This document shows positions 8,184-16,550 of a stretch of 64,000 bases of DNA, piece by piece (the stretch's first letter is position 1; each line of letters starts with the position of its first letter). The notes beneath the pieces are model-generated. The model was not told the origin of the DNA. It did no database searches and was given only the letters and a program-made list of their open reading frames with translations. Source of the DNA: Prevotellaceae bacterium (GTDB lineage: Bacteria > Bacteroidota > Bacteroidia > Bacteroidales > Muribaculaceae); NCBI GenBank assembly GCA_021772015.1, contig JAETNS010000001.1, forward strand, positions 186,001 to 250,000, read 5' to 3'. A program made the translations under genes and the position numbers.

Positions 8184-8813
8184 ATGGAAGAAAAAGTAAT
8201 CAACGAGAGAGAGGGGATCGAAATCATCGCATCGATGATTTCCCGTACAAAAGACCGTCTTGTAAAGGGAGGGGGCAACATAATGCTCATGTGGGGCTAT
8301 CTGGTGGTCGTCGTGACCTTGCTTGTGTGGGTGCTGCTCATGACCACCGGAAATCCTGCGGTCAATTGGCTCTGGTTTCTTATCTGGATAATCGGAGGGA
8401 TAGCTACACCGATCATGGTGAAGAAACAAGAGGTGGAGACCGGGGTCAGGAGCTACAGCGACAAGCTCAGTAACCGGATCTGGACCGTTGTCGGATTCTC
8501 CGCGATAGCGTCGGTCCTTTGCTGCCTCGCTTTCTTGTTGATAGGAGGCAAAGACTCCTGGCCGATGATGTTTGCTTTCGCGCTTGTGATAGTCCCCTTC
8601 GGAGAGATCATGCAAGGAATCGTCATCCGGGAGAAATCTCTTGTCGCCGGAGGAAGCGTGGGGCTATTGATCGGGATTTTCACTACATGCTGTATAGTTG
8701 GGAGAGTTCCCCTTGCGGCCTCGTGGTTCATGCCGCTTTTCATGGCCGCTTTCATAGCAATGATGATTGTGCCGGGGCATATACTCAATCATAAAGCCAA
8801 GACAACGAAATGA
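8184..8813 (+). CDS. Six-helix membrane protein paired with a winged-helix regulator
   Basis: I use the ATG at 8184 (MEEKVINERE), since the 30 residues before it in the track come from the leader. The 209-residue product has a charged start and six hydrophobic segments in three pairs (e.g. WGYLVVVVTLLVWVLL, LVAGGSVGLLIGIFTTCCIVG). I do not recognise a named family. Its stop overlaps the next gene's start (ATGA), so a regulator and a membrane protein are made together. This arrangement is common for small PadR/MarR-like regulators and the membrane protein they control. Role unknown. Confidence 0.75.
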   Translation: MEEKVINEREGIEIIASMISRTKDRLVKGGGNIMLMWGYLVVVVTLLVWVLLMTTGNPAVNWLWFLIWIIGGIATPIMVKKQEVETGVRSYSDKLSNRIWTVVGFSAIASVLCCLAFLLIGGKDSWPMMFAFALVIVPFGEIMQGIVIREKSLVAGGSVGLLIGIFTTCCIVGRVPLAASWFMPLFMAAFIAMMIVPGHILNHKAKTTK

Positions 8814-9094
8814 AGGAGCTTGATCCATTGTTGCATTCGCAGCTTAGACTGGCCGTGATGTCGATACTGATGAATGTCGAGGAAGCGGATTTCGTCTACC
8901 TCCGGGAGAAAACGGAGTCGACGGCGGAAAATCTCAGTGTGCAGCTTGATAAACTCTCCTCCGCCGGTTACATAACTGTCGAGAAAGGATATGTCGGGAA
9001 GCGGACACGCACCGTCTGTCGCATCACCCCCCTGGGCCGCAAGTCATTTGAGGAATATGTCGACGCTCTGAAGTCGTATCTCAACCTTCGATGA
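8810..9094 (+). CDS. Winged-helix transcriptional regulator
   Basis: A 94-residue single-domain DNA-binding protein. The pattern is LLHSQLRLAVMSILMNVEEA, then DFVYLREKTESTAENLSVQLDKLSSAGYI (helix-turn-helix with recognition helix), then VEKGYVGKRTRTVCRITPLGRKSFEEYV (wing and last helix). This matches the small HTH_34/ArsR-like winged-helix family. It is translationally coupled to the upstream membrane protein, and autoregulation through the ATAAACCGATTT inverted pair near the promoter is a reasonable guess. Ligand or signal unknown. Confidence 0.85.
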   Translation: MKELDPLLHSQLRLAVMSILMNVEEADFVYLREKTESTAENLSVQLDKLSSAGYITVEKGYVGKRTRTVCRITPLGRKSFEEYVDALKSYLNLR

Positions 9095-9123
9095 ACCCTA
9101 CGCTCTTTTCATAGCAACACCGA

Positions 9124-9162
9124 GGGTGTGCCATCCCGGCGATCGAGCCGGACGGCACACCC
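9124..9162. repeat. Palindromic repeat, copy 1 (left of the hip module)
   Basis: GGTGTGCCATCCCGGC and its near-complement form a stem of about 14 pairs around a GATCGA loop. The 37-base core recurs at 10846 in the same orientation with only two differences. It lies 30 bases after the winged-helix gene and 74 bases past the hipT stop, where a two-way terminator between convergent genes would sit. No T-run follows on either strand. Confidence 0.8.
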
Positions 9163-9235
9163 CGTTGGTCTATGTGTATAATATCTAATCGGTTTTATAG
9201 GTAAAGAATCAGTCTAAATCATTAAGGTGATCATT

Positions 9236-10180
9236 TCATAAAAGTCCGAGGCGCGATGACATCTTTGTTATTATTGTCCAATATGATTCCTTTTTGTCGT
9301 TTGGGAGAAAAGAGTTATCTATAAGTTCTCTCCACTTGGGAATTGCTTTCGAGAACTTGGCGAAAAGGTTGGTAATCGCTTTTTCATTCATCCCGCTTTC
9401 ACGCATCGCCGTCTCAAAATCAATGCGTTTTATCCGTTTTTTTTTGCCGTTCAATGTCAACGCCAGTTCTTCGTTGTCTTCCGGCATTACAATGGAAGTG
9501 GATAGCAAATCATATGCAGGTGTAAGCATGTAGTTCTCTGTCGGACGGTACAGGGAAAAATTTTTGAGATGCATATCCGCATTGCCGGTAAGCCAGGAGA
9601 ACATGACCACCTCCCAGAAATTTGCTACATCAAGAAGTGGTGCTCCCGAATATTGATGTATAAGTTTGGCAATACGTTCATAAGAACCCCTGTATTTGTC
9701 TTCGGTAAGTCGTTCCGATAGCTGGCACATATCCTCCATCGCTATCTTGTCTCCCTTTTTGGTGCGGTCAATCCGTCTGGTAATATAGCACAATTCGCCA
9801 TCAGAGAATCTGATTAGGGTATGGGGGACGGTCTTGATTCCCGTGGCCTCGGCCAAGTGCATAGTTACATCCTCATTTTCCGGAAGAGCAGGAAAACGAT
9901 CGGTTTGGGGTTTTAAAATAAAACGCCCCCACAGCCCTACTATCGTGAATCTTTTGGGCTCATTTTTTCCAGTCCGTGCTATATCTAAAGAAATCTTGGC
10001 TTGTACACCGGTAACGGTGGTACTTGCCGTTATAATCTCGCGTGCAAGATCTTTGATATTAGCGCGGGTATAGGGGAGAGCGGGAATGGATGTCGATTCA
10101 AAAAACTTCCGGGCGCAACCCTTATGAAAATCTGTCTCGCCGATTCCTAACGGTTGGTAACAATATAGACATTTATTCAT
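9236..10180 (-). CDS. hipT: HipT-like kinase toxin (HipA kinase core without N-terminal subdomain)
   Basis: Serine/threonine kinase toxin of a split HipA system; known relatives phosphorylate an aminoacyl-tRNA synthetase. The 314-residue product starts with a small CxxC-containing segment (CLYCYQPLG, then HKGC) that looks like a zinc knuckle. The Gly-rich loop region TTVTGVQAK follows. The catalytic GNADMHLKNFSL (Asp and Asn of the HipA active site) and the metal-binding TPAYDLLS complete the site. The N-terminal HipA subdomain is absent and is encoded by the gene before it, with an 8-base overlap. In HipA/HipT the Gly-rich loop has phospho-acceptor serines; here they appear to be threonines (TVT). 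Base composition looks more AT-rich than the neighbours. The kinase family is sure; the toxin role is inferred. Confidence 0.87.
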   Translation of the reverse strand: MNKCLYCYQPLGIGETDFHKGCARKFFESTSIPALPYTRANIKDLAREIITASTTVTGVQAKISLDIARTGKNEPKRFTIVGLWGRFILKPQTDRFPALPENEDVTMHLAEATGIKTVPHTLIRFSDGELCYITRRIDRTKKGDKIAMEDMCQLSERLTEDKYRGSYERIAKLIHQYSGAPLLDVANFWEVVMFSWLTGNADMHLKNFSLYRPTENYMLTPAYDLLSTSIVMPEDNEELALTLNGKKKRIKRIDFETAMRESGMNEKAITNLFAKFSKAIPKWRELIDNSFLPNDKKESYWTIITKMSSRLGLL

Positions 10181-10511
10181 CGTTTGCCTCGCTTTCTTCA
10201 GAAGGGATGACGCTTACATTGCCTATACAGTCTTTGCAACAGGCGAGTAACAGAGAAAAACGGTCACGAGCAGATATTTTCCAGCTTTGTTCAGCTATAT
10301 CAAGCAGCCACCCTTCCGGAATCAGACCGTCAAAGAAAGGGAACAAGACCTTTTCATGGAAAGGCTCCCTCTGCAGAGGAAGAGTAAGGCTGATGGCGAC
10401 AGGAGTCGCCGAGTCAAGGTAGTCGGTATCATATCTAAATTCATAGCCTGTTTCATCCTCGGCCAAGATTCCCGCGAGAGTGGTATTTACATATACCTTG
10501 GCTTTCTTCAT
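10173..10511 (-). CDS. hipS: HipS-like protein (separate HipA N-terminal subdomain)
   Basis: A 112-residue protein equal to the N-terminal subdomain of HipA. Markers are the start KVYVNTTLAGILAEDETG, the conserved PFFDGLIPEGWLLD, and DRFSLLLACCKDCIGNVSV. In the characterised three-part HipBST system of E. coli the separate HipS acts as the antitoxin for HipT. The gene overlaps hipB by 4 bases (ATGA) and hipT by 8 bases, so the three are translationally coupled in the order B-S-T, the same as in E. coli. The order and split are seen; the antitoxin role is by analogy. Confidence 0.85.
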   Translation of the reverse strand: MKKAKVYVNTTLAGILAEDETGYEFRYDTDYLDSATPVAISLTLPLQREPFHEKVLFPFFDGLIPEGWLLDIAEQSWKISARDRFSLLLACCKDCIGNVSVIPSEESEANDE

Positions 10512-10711
10512 GATTCGGTGATTTTTACCGGAGCCATTTCTGCGCCGAACATTTTTAGGACCTGATTTACTTTATCAAGGCGCAGAGTCTCCTTTCCTTG
10601 TTCCAATTCTCGCAGGAACCGTAATCCTACACCTGATTTTTGTGACAATTCGACCTGCGTAATCCCGAATTGTTTACGCCTCAATTTTACATATTGTGCT
10701 AAATTCGTCAT
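10508..10711 (-). CDS. hipB: HipB-like helix-turn-helix regulator
   Basis: A 67-residue Cro/C1-type DNA-binding protein: LAQYVKLRRKQFGITQVELSQKSGVGLRFLRELEQGKETLRLDKVNQVLKMFG covers all five helices in order. The track start at 10735 is a TTG; I prefer the ATG at 10711. The extra codons lie in a palindrome (TACCC-TTTG-GGGTA) that is a likely operator. It should repress its own operon and bind the HipS/HipT complex. First gene of the three. Confidence 0.85.
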   Translation of the reverse strand: MTNLAQYVKLRRKQFGITQVELSQKSGVGLRFLRELEQGKETLRLDKVNQVLKMFGAEMAPVKITES

Positions 10712-10810
10712 AGCGGTATACCCTTTGGGGTACAAAGATATGGAAATATTTTTAAATTACATCAGAAAGGGTATAAAATATACTGGATTGTCGGATATTA
10801 TACCCCCTCG
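10712..10810. promoter_or_regulatory. Predicted operator/promoter region of the hip operon
   Basis: TATACCCTTTGGGGTACA is an inverted repeat (TACCC, 4 bases, GGGTA) directly before the hipB ATG. Further half-sites occur upstream: GGGTATA near 10770 and TATACCCC near 10799. This clustering fits cooperative binding by a HipB-type dimer. The exact promoter was not identified. Confidence 0.6.
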
Positions 10811-10845
10811 GGTGTCTTAATGCCTATAGATAAATGATGCGAAAA

Positions 10846-10882
10846 GGTGTGCCATCCCGGCGATCGACCCGGATGGCACACC
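10846..10882. repeat. Palindromic repeat, copy 2 (right of the hip module)
   Basis: Same 37-base palindrome as at 9125 to 9161, with two changes (loop-edge G to C, and C to T that restores a stem pair). It lies 29 bases past the stop of the carbonic anhydrase-like gene. The two copies bracket the hip genes as direct repeats about 1.7 kb apart. Confidence 0.8.
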
Positions 10883-10911
10883 CTATGCTTGTCTGGAAGA
10901 TCAGAGATTGG

Positions 10912-11448
10912 TCAGGGGATGGGGGCGTTGTCGGGGTCGGTGTACCATTTGGAGTAGAAGAGGTAGTTGCGGGCTATCTTCTCGTTCAGCTCCTTGGCTT
11001 TCTCCGGCTCCATCATCTTGACGAACTTGGCGGGGGCTCCGGCCCACATCTCGTGGGGGCCGATCTTTGTCTTCGAGAGGACGACCGCCCCGGCTGCTAC
11101 CAGTGCGCCTTCCCCGACCTCTGCGTCATCCATGACTGTCGCGCCCATGCCTATGAGGGCGAAATCGCGGATCTTGCAGCCGTGAAGGGTGACGTTATGG
11201 CCTATCGAGACATCGTTGCCGATCTCGATAGTCGATTTCTGGTAGAGGGTGTGGAGGACAGAGCCGTCCTGTATGTTGACGCGGTTGCCGATGCGGATGG
11301 AGTTGACATCGCCGCGCAGGACGGTGTTGAACCATACCGAGCATTCGTCGCCCATGACGACATCGCCGACGACGGTGGCGTTCTCGGCCAGGAAACAGTC
11401 GCGGCCTATCTTCGGGGTGAAGCCGCGCAGGGGGATTATCAGTGGCAT
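10912..11448 (-). CDS. Gamma carbonic anhydrase-family protein
   Basis: A left-handed beta-helix protein of 178 residues with hexapeptide repeats (e.g. VVGDVVMGDECSVWFNTVLRGD). The three metal-ligand His positions of the gamma carbonic anhydrase/YrdA/PaaY group appear in SVLHT and in SIGHNVTLHGC. The following IGMGATVMDDAEVGEGALVAAGAVV is typical. These proteins are trimers that bind zinc; many family members have weak or no measured carbonic anhydrase activity, so the reaction is uncertain. It is preceded by the aminopeptidase gene on the same strand, 65 bases away. Confidence 0.88.
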   Translation of the reverse strand: MPLIIPLRGFTPKIGRDCFLAENATVVGDVVMGDECSVWFNTVLRGDVNSIRIGNRVNIQDGSVLHTLYQKSTIEIGNDVSIGHNVTLHGCKIRDFALIGMGATVMDDAEVGEGALVAAGAVVLSKTKIGPHEMWAGAPAKFVKMMEPEKAKELNEKIARNYLFYSKWYTDPDNAPIP

Positions 11449-11513
11449 CTTTTTCTGATTCGTTACCGGTCGGAGAGTCAGACCTTTTCAGTTTCAGTAA
11501 AACAAATGGAAAG

Positions 11514-13301
11514 TTATTTTCTCAACTCGCGTGTCTTTTCGCGGAGCCATGCTTTCTGCTCCTCGTCGAGGCGCGGCGACAGGCGGCGGTAGACCTCCTC
11601 ATGGTAGCCGTTGATCCAGTTGATCTCCTCCTGGGTCATGATGGCGGTGTCGAAGAGCGACAGGTCCCAGGGGAAGAGGGTCATAGGCTCGAAGCGGTAG
11701 AAACGGCCGAACTCGGTGGTGAACGCGTCGACTGTCAGCACAAGGTTCTCGCAGCGGATGCCGTGGACTCCGGCACGGTAGAGGCCGGGTTCGTTGGAGG
11801 TCAGCATGCCCGGGCGCAGGGCAACGGGGACATGGTTGAGGCGGATGCTCTGCGGGCCTTCATGGACGTTGAGGAAGTGGCCCACGCCATGGCCGGTGCC
11901 GTGGAGATAACTGAGTCCCTCTTTCCAGAGGAATTGCCGGGCGAACGCGTCGAGCTGGTCGCCACGGGTGCCTTCAGGGAATATGGCTGTCGCCAGGGCG
12001 ATATGCCCCTTCATGACGAGGGTGAAATCATGTCGTTCGGCCTCGGTCGGTGTGCCGACGGCGATTGTTCGGGTAATATCGGTAGTGCCGTCGAGATACT
12101 GCGCCCCGGAGTCGATCAGCAATAACCCCTTGGGCTGAACGGTGGATGAGCTTTCGGGTGTGGCGGAATAATGGACGATCGCCCCGTGGGGGCCGTATCC
12201 GGCTATTGTCTCGAAAGACTCGCCGACATACAGTTCCTGTCGTGAGCGATATTCCGTAAGGATGTCGGCAACGTCGAGTTCGGTCAATGGCTCGTTTTCG
12301 CGCAGCCGGCGTTCGATCTCCATGAATGCCCCTACAAGAGCCACGCCGTCTTTTTCCATGACGTTGCGGATGCCACTGATCTGGACCGGATTCTTGACCG
12401 ATTTCATCATGGGTATGGGGGAGACTCCGGCGACTGCTCGCAACCCGAGCGCGTCAACGAGGCGGTCGGCAGTGCGCGGAGCCTCGTATAATACGGTGGC
12501 GGAGTCGGGCAACGATTCAAGGAATTGTAGGATCGAGTCGTAGGGGGCTATCCTGACATTTGCCGCTTCGAGAGCGTCGCTGACGGCGGGAGTGAGCTTC
12601 TCCTCCTTTATAAAAAGCACTGAAAGGGTGGGGGAGAGGTATAGGAAGCCGGTCGCGACAGGGTTGCAGTTGACATCGCTGGAACGGATATTCAACACCC
12701 ATGCGAGTTCGGCAAGGTCGGAAACGAGGATTGACTGCGCTCCCTGCTCCTTGACCTGCGCGAGGATGTCGCGGATCTTGTCGGCTGCTGATTTCCCTGC
12801 ATATTTCTCGTCGTGGAGAAACAGTTTGTCGCAGGGGAGTTGCGGGCGGTCGGCCCAGATTTCTCCGACGGGGGAGAAATGAGCGTCAAGTTTTAACCCA
12901 TGCTTTTCTAAAGATTTGCGCATCGCGGCCACTTCGGTGGATGCGAAGAGTAGGCCGTCGATCCCTATGGTTGCCCCCTTCACGAGCTGGCTGATCAGAT
13001 ATTGTGATATGGTCGGGGTTTCAGGCAACCCTTCTTTCATCAGTATAATGCCGGTGCCTTCGAGTTGCTCTGCGCCCTGGAGGAAGTAACGTGAGTCGGT
13101 CCAGAGCAGAGCCTCCTTGTCGGTAATGACGAGTGTGCCTGCCGAGCCTGTGAATCCGCTTAGCCAGCGGCGTGCTTGCCAGTGATCGGCTATATATTCT
13201 CCTAAGTGGGGGTCGGTCTGCGGGATGATGGCTGCCGAGATGCCGGCTGCCCTCATTTTGTCTCTGAACGCATCTAAACGTTCCGTGATTTCAGTTTTCA
13301 T
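11514..13301 (-). CDS. Xaa-Pro aminopeptidase (M24B, three-domain type)
   Basis: A metallo-aminopeptidase that removes N-terminal residues before proline. The 595-residue length fits the three-domain form: two creatinase-like N-terminal domains (about 1 to 300) and a pita-bread catalytic domain. Metal-site motifs are seen in order: LLIDSGAQYLDGTTDITRT (two Asp), HGTGHGVGHFLNVHEGP (His), TSNEPGLYRAG (Glu) and GIRCENL (Glu). There is no signal peptide, so it acts in the cytoplasm on peptides. The upstream region to 13450 holds no other gene. Confidence 0.95.
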   Translation of the reverse strand: MKTEITERLDAFRDKMRAAGISAAIIPQTDPHLGEYIADHWQARRWLSGFTGSAGTLVITDKEALLWTDSRYFLQGAEQLEGTGIILMKEGLPETPTISQYLISQLVKGATIGIDGLLFASTEVAAMRKSLEKHGLKLDAHFSPVGEIWADRPQLPCDKLFLHDEKYAGKSAADKIRDILAQVKEQGAQSILVSDLAELAWVLNIRSSDVNCNPVATGFLYLSPTLSVLFIKEEKLTPAVSDALEAANVRIAPYDSILQFLESLPDSATVLYEAPRTADRLVDALGLRAVAGVSPIPMMKSVKNPVQISGIRNVMEKDGVALVGAFMEIERRLRENEPLTELDVADILTEYRSRQELYVGESFETIAGYGPHGAIVHYSATPESSSTVQPKGLLLIDSGAQYLDGTTDITRTIAVGTPTEAERHDFTLVMKGHIALATAIFPEGTRGDQLDAFARQFLWKEGLSYLHGTGHGVGHFLNVHEGPQSIRLNHVPVALRPGMLTSNEPGLYRAGVHGIRCENLVLTVDAFTTEFGRFYRFEPMTLFPWDLSLFDTAIMTQEEINWINGYHEEVYRRLSPRLDEEQKAWLREKTRELRK

Positions 13302-13489
13302 ACAGTATCGTGTTTGCGTTTTCTTTTCTGCAACTGCAAATATACATCTTTTTCCTTATGATCATGACATTGAAAGCCGATTTTTTGAAAAGCCTTGAAT
13401 CATAGTCGTATAAATCCATAAAACTTGTGTGATGACAGGGGCGGTTGACAAAAACTTTCAAAAAAACGCTGATTTTTTTTGCTGAAAAT

Positions 13490-13520
13490 TTTGTCAATTC
13501 AAAAACTGTGTGTAACTTTG
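13490..13520 (+). promoter_or_regulatory. Promoter of the tRNA-tuf-secE-nusG-rpl-rpo cluster
   Basis: TTTG at 13490 to 13493, 19 bases, TAACTTTG at 13513 to 13520. It lies about 130 bases before the first tRNA and is the only clear promoter I see ahead of tuf. Confidence 0.75.
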
Positions 13521-13653
13521 CACCGCAAATGAGACGGAAGCCCTGCTGATCAGGCTTGAAGTTACAACGCCTCTTTCTCTTGGATGGTTCAATGCTTGAC
13601 GGGAGGGTGATGAAAGCGGAAGTTTCTCGTTTCGATTTAGGACTTTGAAAAAT

Positions 13654-13727
13654 GCCTCTTTAGCTCAGTTGGCCAGAGCACGTGATTTGTAATCTCGGGG
13701 TCGTTGGTTCGAATCCGACAAGAGGCT
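13654..13727 (+). tRNA. tRNA-Thr (UGU)
   Basis: Cloverleaf with acceptor GCCTCTT/AAGAGGC, D-arm GCTCAGTTGGCCAGAGC, anticodon loop TTTGTAA (anticodon TGT) and TTCGAAT in the T loop. The anticodon stem has one T-T mismatch. CCA is not encoded. Confidence 0.95.
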
Positions 13728-13765
13728 CACTTGTTTATTGCATTTGGAAATCTAATTTCGCTATA

Positions 13766-13847
13766 GGGCGTGTTCCAGAGTGGCCAAATGGGGCAGACTG
13801 TAAATCTGCTGGCTATGCCTTCGGTGGTTCGAATCCATCCGCGCCCA
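13766..13847 (+). tRNA. tRNA-Tyr (GUA)
   Basis: Acceptor GGGCGTG/CGCGCCC, anticodon loop with GTA (CTGTAAA), a long variable arm (GCTATGCCTTC region) as expected for a class II tRNA, and T loop TTCGAAT. Length is 82 with discriminator A. Confidence 0.95.
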
Positions 13848-13901
13848 CAAAATTTCCAGCTTCATGTCTCGGCGTTCGCGCCGGCTTCGAAGTCCTTGCA
13901 T

Positions 13902-13974
13902 GCGGAAGTAGCTCAGTTGATAGAGCATCAGCCTTCCAAGCTGAGGGTCGCGAGTTTGAGCCTCGTCTTCCGCT
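13902..13974 (+). tRNA. tRNA-Gly (UCC)
   Basis: Acceptor GCGGAAG/CTTCCGC, anticodon stem TCAGC/GCTGA with loop CTTCCAA (anticodon TCC). The T loop reads TTTGAGC, one base away from the usual TTCRANY. CCA is not encoded. Confidence 0.95.
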
Positions 13975-14025
13975 CTGAGAGTAAATCTCGTATGGTCTGA
14001 AGGGTGTCTTCAGAACCTCACATTT

Positions 14026-14097
<72 letters not shown>

Positions 14098-14368
14098 CGA
14101 TCAACATCCGATAGCCCCGGTGATGCCTGTCATTTCCGTGGCAATTCGCCTGAAAAGTCTTGAAGATGGCTGCCGGCTTGCCGGTGGTGATCCTAAAGAG
14201 AAAGTTGCCAATCGTTGTCAGTCCCCGTCTCGGTGTAGTCCGGCGGTCACCTCTCCTCTCCGGAAAGGCTGAACAGCTAACTGACGGTTGGCTTTCTGCG
14301 CTAAATCCGCTTATGCGGAATATGCGCGCCTCCAGATTTTAATCACCAAAAATAGTTTATAGCAAGTT

Positions 14369-15553
14369 ATGGCTAAAGAGAAATTCGAAAGAACCAAACC
14401 GCATGTTAACATCGGTACCATTGGTCACGTTGACCACGGTAAAACCACTCTGACGGCTGCCATCACGACCGTTCTCGCAAAGAAAGGTCTCTCCGAGGTT
14501 AAGTCGTTCGACCAGATCGACAACGCTCCCGAGGAGAAGGAACGTGGTATCACAATCAACACCGCTCACGTTGAGTACGAGACCGCTAACCGTCACTACG
14601 CTCACGTTGACTGCCCGGGACACGCCGACTATGTGAAGAACATGGTTACCGGTGCTGCCCAGATGGACGGTGCTATTATCGTGGTTGCCGCTACCGACGG
14701 TCCTATGCCCCAGACCCGCGAGCATATCCTTCTCGCCCGTCAGGTGAACGTGCCCCGTCTGGTTGTGTTCCTCAACAAGTGCGACATGGTTGACGACGAG
14801 GAAATGCTCGAACTCGTTGAAATGGAAATGCGCGAACTCCTCTCAGCCTACGAATACGACGGCGACGAAACCCCCATCATCCGTGGTTCTGCTCTCGGCG
14901 CTCTCAACGGTGAGCCCGAATGGGAAGCTAAGGTTGTTGAGCTGATGGACGCTGTTGACAACTGGATCCCCCTGCCTCCCCGCGATATCGACAAACCCTT
15001 CCTGATGCCTGTTGAGGACGTGTTCTCGATCACAGGTCGTGGTACTGTTGCCACCGGTCGTATCGAAACCGGTATCGTTAAGGTCGGTGACGAAGTTCAG
15101 ATCATGGGTCTCGGTGCTGACATGAAGTCCACCGTTACCGGTGTCGAGATGTTCCGCAAGCTCCTCGATCAGGGTGAAGCCGGCGATAACGTTGGTCTCC
15201 TCCTCCGTGGTATCGACAAGAAGGACATCAAGCGCGGTATGGTAATCTGCCATCCGGGTGTCGTTAAGCCCCACTCCAAGTTCAAGGCTTCTGTCTACAT
15301 CCTGAAGAAAGAGGAAGGTGGCCGTCACACTCCGTTCCACAACCACTATCGTCCCCAGTTCTACATCCGTACTCTGGATGTTACCGGTGAGATCACTCTC
15401 CCCGAGGGCGTAGAAATGGTTATGCCCGGTGACCACGTTGAGATCATCGTCGAGCTGATCACTCCGGTTGCTTGCGACCAGGGTCTCCGCTTCGCTATCC
15501 GTGAAGGTGGCCGCACCGTTGGTTCCGGTCAGATCACTGAAATCCTCGACTAA
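14369..15553 (+). CDS. tuf: Elongation factor Tu
   Basis: EF-Tu is the GTPase that brings aminoacyl-tRNA to the ribosome. The 394-residue protein has all G-box motifs: GHVDHGKTT (G1, about 19 to 27), the switch I region [21 protein letters not shown] (G3), NKCD (G4) and GSALGAL (G5). Domains 2 and 3 follow ([18 protein letters not shown], and a terminal [10 protein letters not shown]). Length is standard. Codon use is strongly biased, as expected for high expression. It sits between tRNA-Thr and tRNA-Trp and is very likely processed from a transcript with both. Confidence 0.99.
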   Translation: MAKEKFERTKPHVNIGTIGHVDHGKTTLTAAITTVLAKKGLSEVKSFDQIDNAPEEKERGITINTAHVEYETANRHYAHVDCPGHADYVKNMVTGAAQMDGAIIVVAATDGPMPQTREHILLARQVNVPRLVVFLNKCDMVDDEEMLELVEMEMRELLSAYEYDGDETPIIRGSALGALNGEPEWEAKVVELMDAVDNWIPLPPRDIDKPFLMPVEDVFSITGRGTVATGRIETGIVKVGDEVQIMGLGADMKSTVTGVEMFRKLLDQGEAGDNVGLLLRGIDKKDIKRGMVICHPGVVKPHSKFKASVYILKKEEGGRHTPFHNHYRPQFYIRTLDVTGEITLPEGVEMVMPGDHVEIIVELITPVACDQGLRFAIREGGRTVGSGQITEILD

Positions 15554-15594
15554 TACCTCGTTGAGCCGTAAGACTCTTCGATAGTCAGAATAAA

Positions 15595-15645
15595 AGGTCA
15601 AAGGTGCCGTCATCAAGGCCCTTGCCGGAAACGCGCCTTTGACCT
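15595..15645 (+). other. RNA hairpin between tuf and tRNA-Trp
   Basis: AGGTCAAAGG pairs perfectly with CCTTTGACCT across a 31-base loop, ending 4 bases before the tRNA-Trp 5' end. There is no T-run, so it looks more like a processing or stability element than a terminator. Confidence 0.5.
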
Positions 15646-15649
15646 CCAT

Positions 15650-15722
15650 ACGGGTTTAGCTCAGTTGGTAGAGCATTGGTCTCCAAAACCAAGTGTCGGG
15701 AGTTCGAGTCTCTCAACCCGTG
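15650..15722 (+). tRNA. tRNA-Trp (CCA)
   Basis: Acceptor ACGGGTT/AACCCGT with discriminator G, D-arm GCTCAGTTGGTAGAGC, anticodon stem TTGGT/ACCAA around CTCCAAA (anticodon CCA), T loop TTCGAGT. It is followed 14 bases later by secE, a frequent neighbour of tRNA-Trp. Confidence 0.96.
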
Positions 15723-15736
15723 CTAAAAGATCGCAA

Positions 15737-15937
15737 ATGAAAAAATTGAAATTACTTACGAGCATAGAGGAGTCTTACGACGAGCTTCGTTATAAGACTT
15801 CTTGGCCTACAAAGACGCAGCTGATCAAGAGCGCTTGTATCGTGATGCTTGCTTCCGTTATTATCGCCCTGATAATATTAGTCATGGATCAAGTGGTCGA
15901 AAATCTGATGCATCTCATCTACAGCCTTAGCAAGTAA
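15737..15937 (+). CDS. secE: Preprotein translocase subunit SecE
   Basis: SecE clamps SecY in the protein-export channel. The 66-residue product (start at 15737; the track start lies inside tRNA-Trp) has the conserved cytoplasmic helix SYDELRYKTSWPTKTQL, whose Trp-Pro is the family mark, and one membrane helix ACIVMLASVIIALIILVMD. The single-helix form is usual outside the Enterobacteria. It is followed by nusG after 22 bases, the near-universal order. Confidence 0.95.
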   Translation: MKKLKLLTSIEESYDELRYKTSWPTKTQLIKSACIVMLASVIIALIILVMDQVVENLMHLIYSLSK

Positions 15938-15959
15938 TCTTTTTTAGTGTTGATCCAAG

Positions 15960-16550
15960 ATGTCTGAAAAGAATACCGAAAAATCCGCAGTTGCAAGGAA
16001 CTCGGCTCCCCGTAAGGCTTGGTATGTTCTGCGTGCCATCTCCGGAAAGGAAGCCAAGGTCAAGGAACTACTTGACGGTGCCATCAAAAACACCGATCTC
16101 GGCAACCACGTCTTTCAGGTGCTGATCCCCACTGAAAAGGTTCTCACAGTCAAAAACGGGAAAAAGGTCGTGAAAGAACGCAACCTTTATTCCGGTTATG
16201 TCTTTGTGGAGGCTGAGCTTATCGGCGAAGTAGTCCATGAGCTGACCAACACCACCAACGTTATCGATTTCCTTAAAGGACGCGGCAAGGATGCAAAGCC
16301 TGAGCCGTTGCGCGAGAGCGAAGTGATGCGTATGCTCGGGACAGCTGACGAGATCAACGAGAATATCGAGGAAGGTGTCAATGACTATATGGTCGGTGAG
16401 ACCGTCAAAGTCAACTATGGCGCTTTCAACGGATTCAACGGGAAGATCACGGAGGTGTTCCCCGATAAGAAGAAACTCAAGGTCATGGTTCGCATCTTCG
16501 GACGCGAGACACCATTGGAGCTTGAGAACTCCCAGGTCGAAAGAGAGTGA
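15960..16550 (+). CDS. nusG: Transcription elongation/antitermination factor NusG
   Basis: NusG binds RNA polymerase and links it to Rho or the ribosome. The 196-residue product has the NGN domain (about 20 to 125: WYVLRAISGKEAKVKELL, LYSGYVFVE) and a C-terminal KOW domain (VGETVKVNYGAFNGFNGKITEVF). The N-terminus has about 18 extra charged residues, and the NGN domain holds a small KNGKKVVKERN insertion. It lies between secE and rplK, as in most bacteria. Confidence 0.96.
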   Translation: MSEKNTEKSAVARNSAPRKAWYVLRAISGKEAKVKELLDGAIKNTDLGNHVFQVLIPTEKVLTVKNGKKVVKERNLYSGYVFVEAELIGEVVHELTNTTNVIDFLKGRGKDAKPEPLRESEVMRMLGTADEINENIEEGVNDYMVGETVKVNYGAFNGFNGKITEVFPDKKKLKVMVRIFGRETPLELENSQVERE

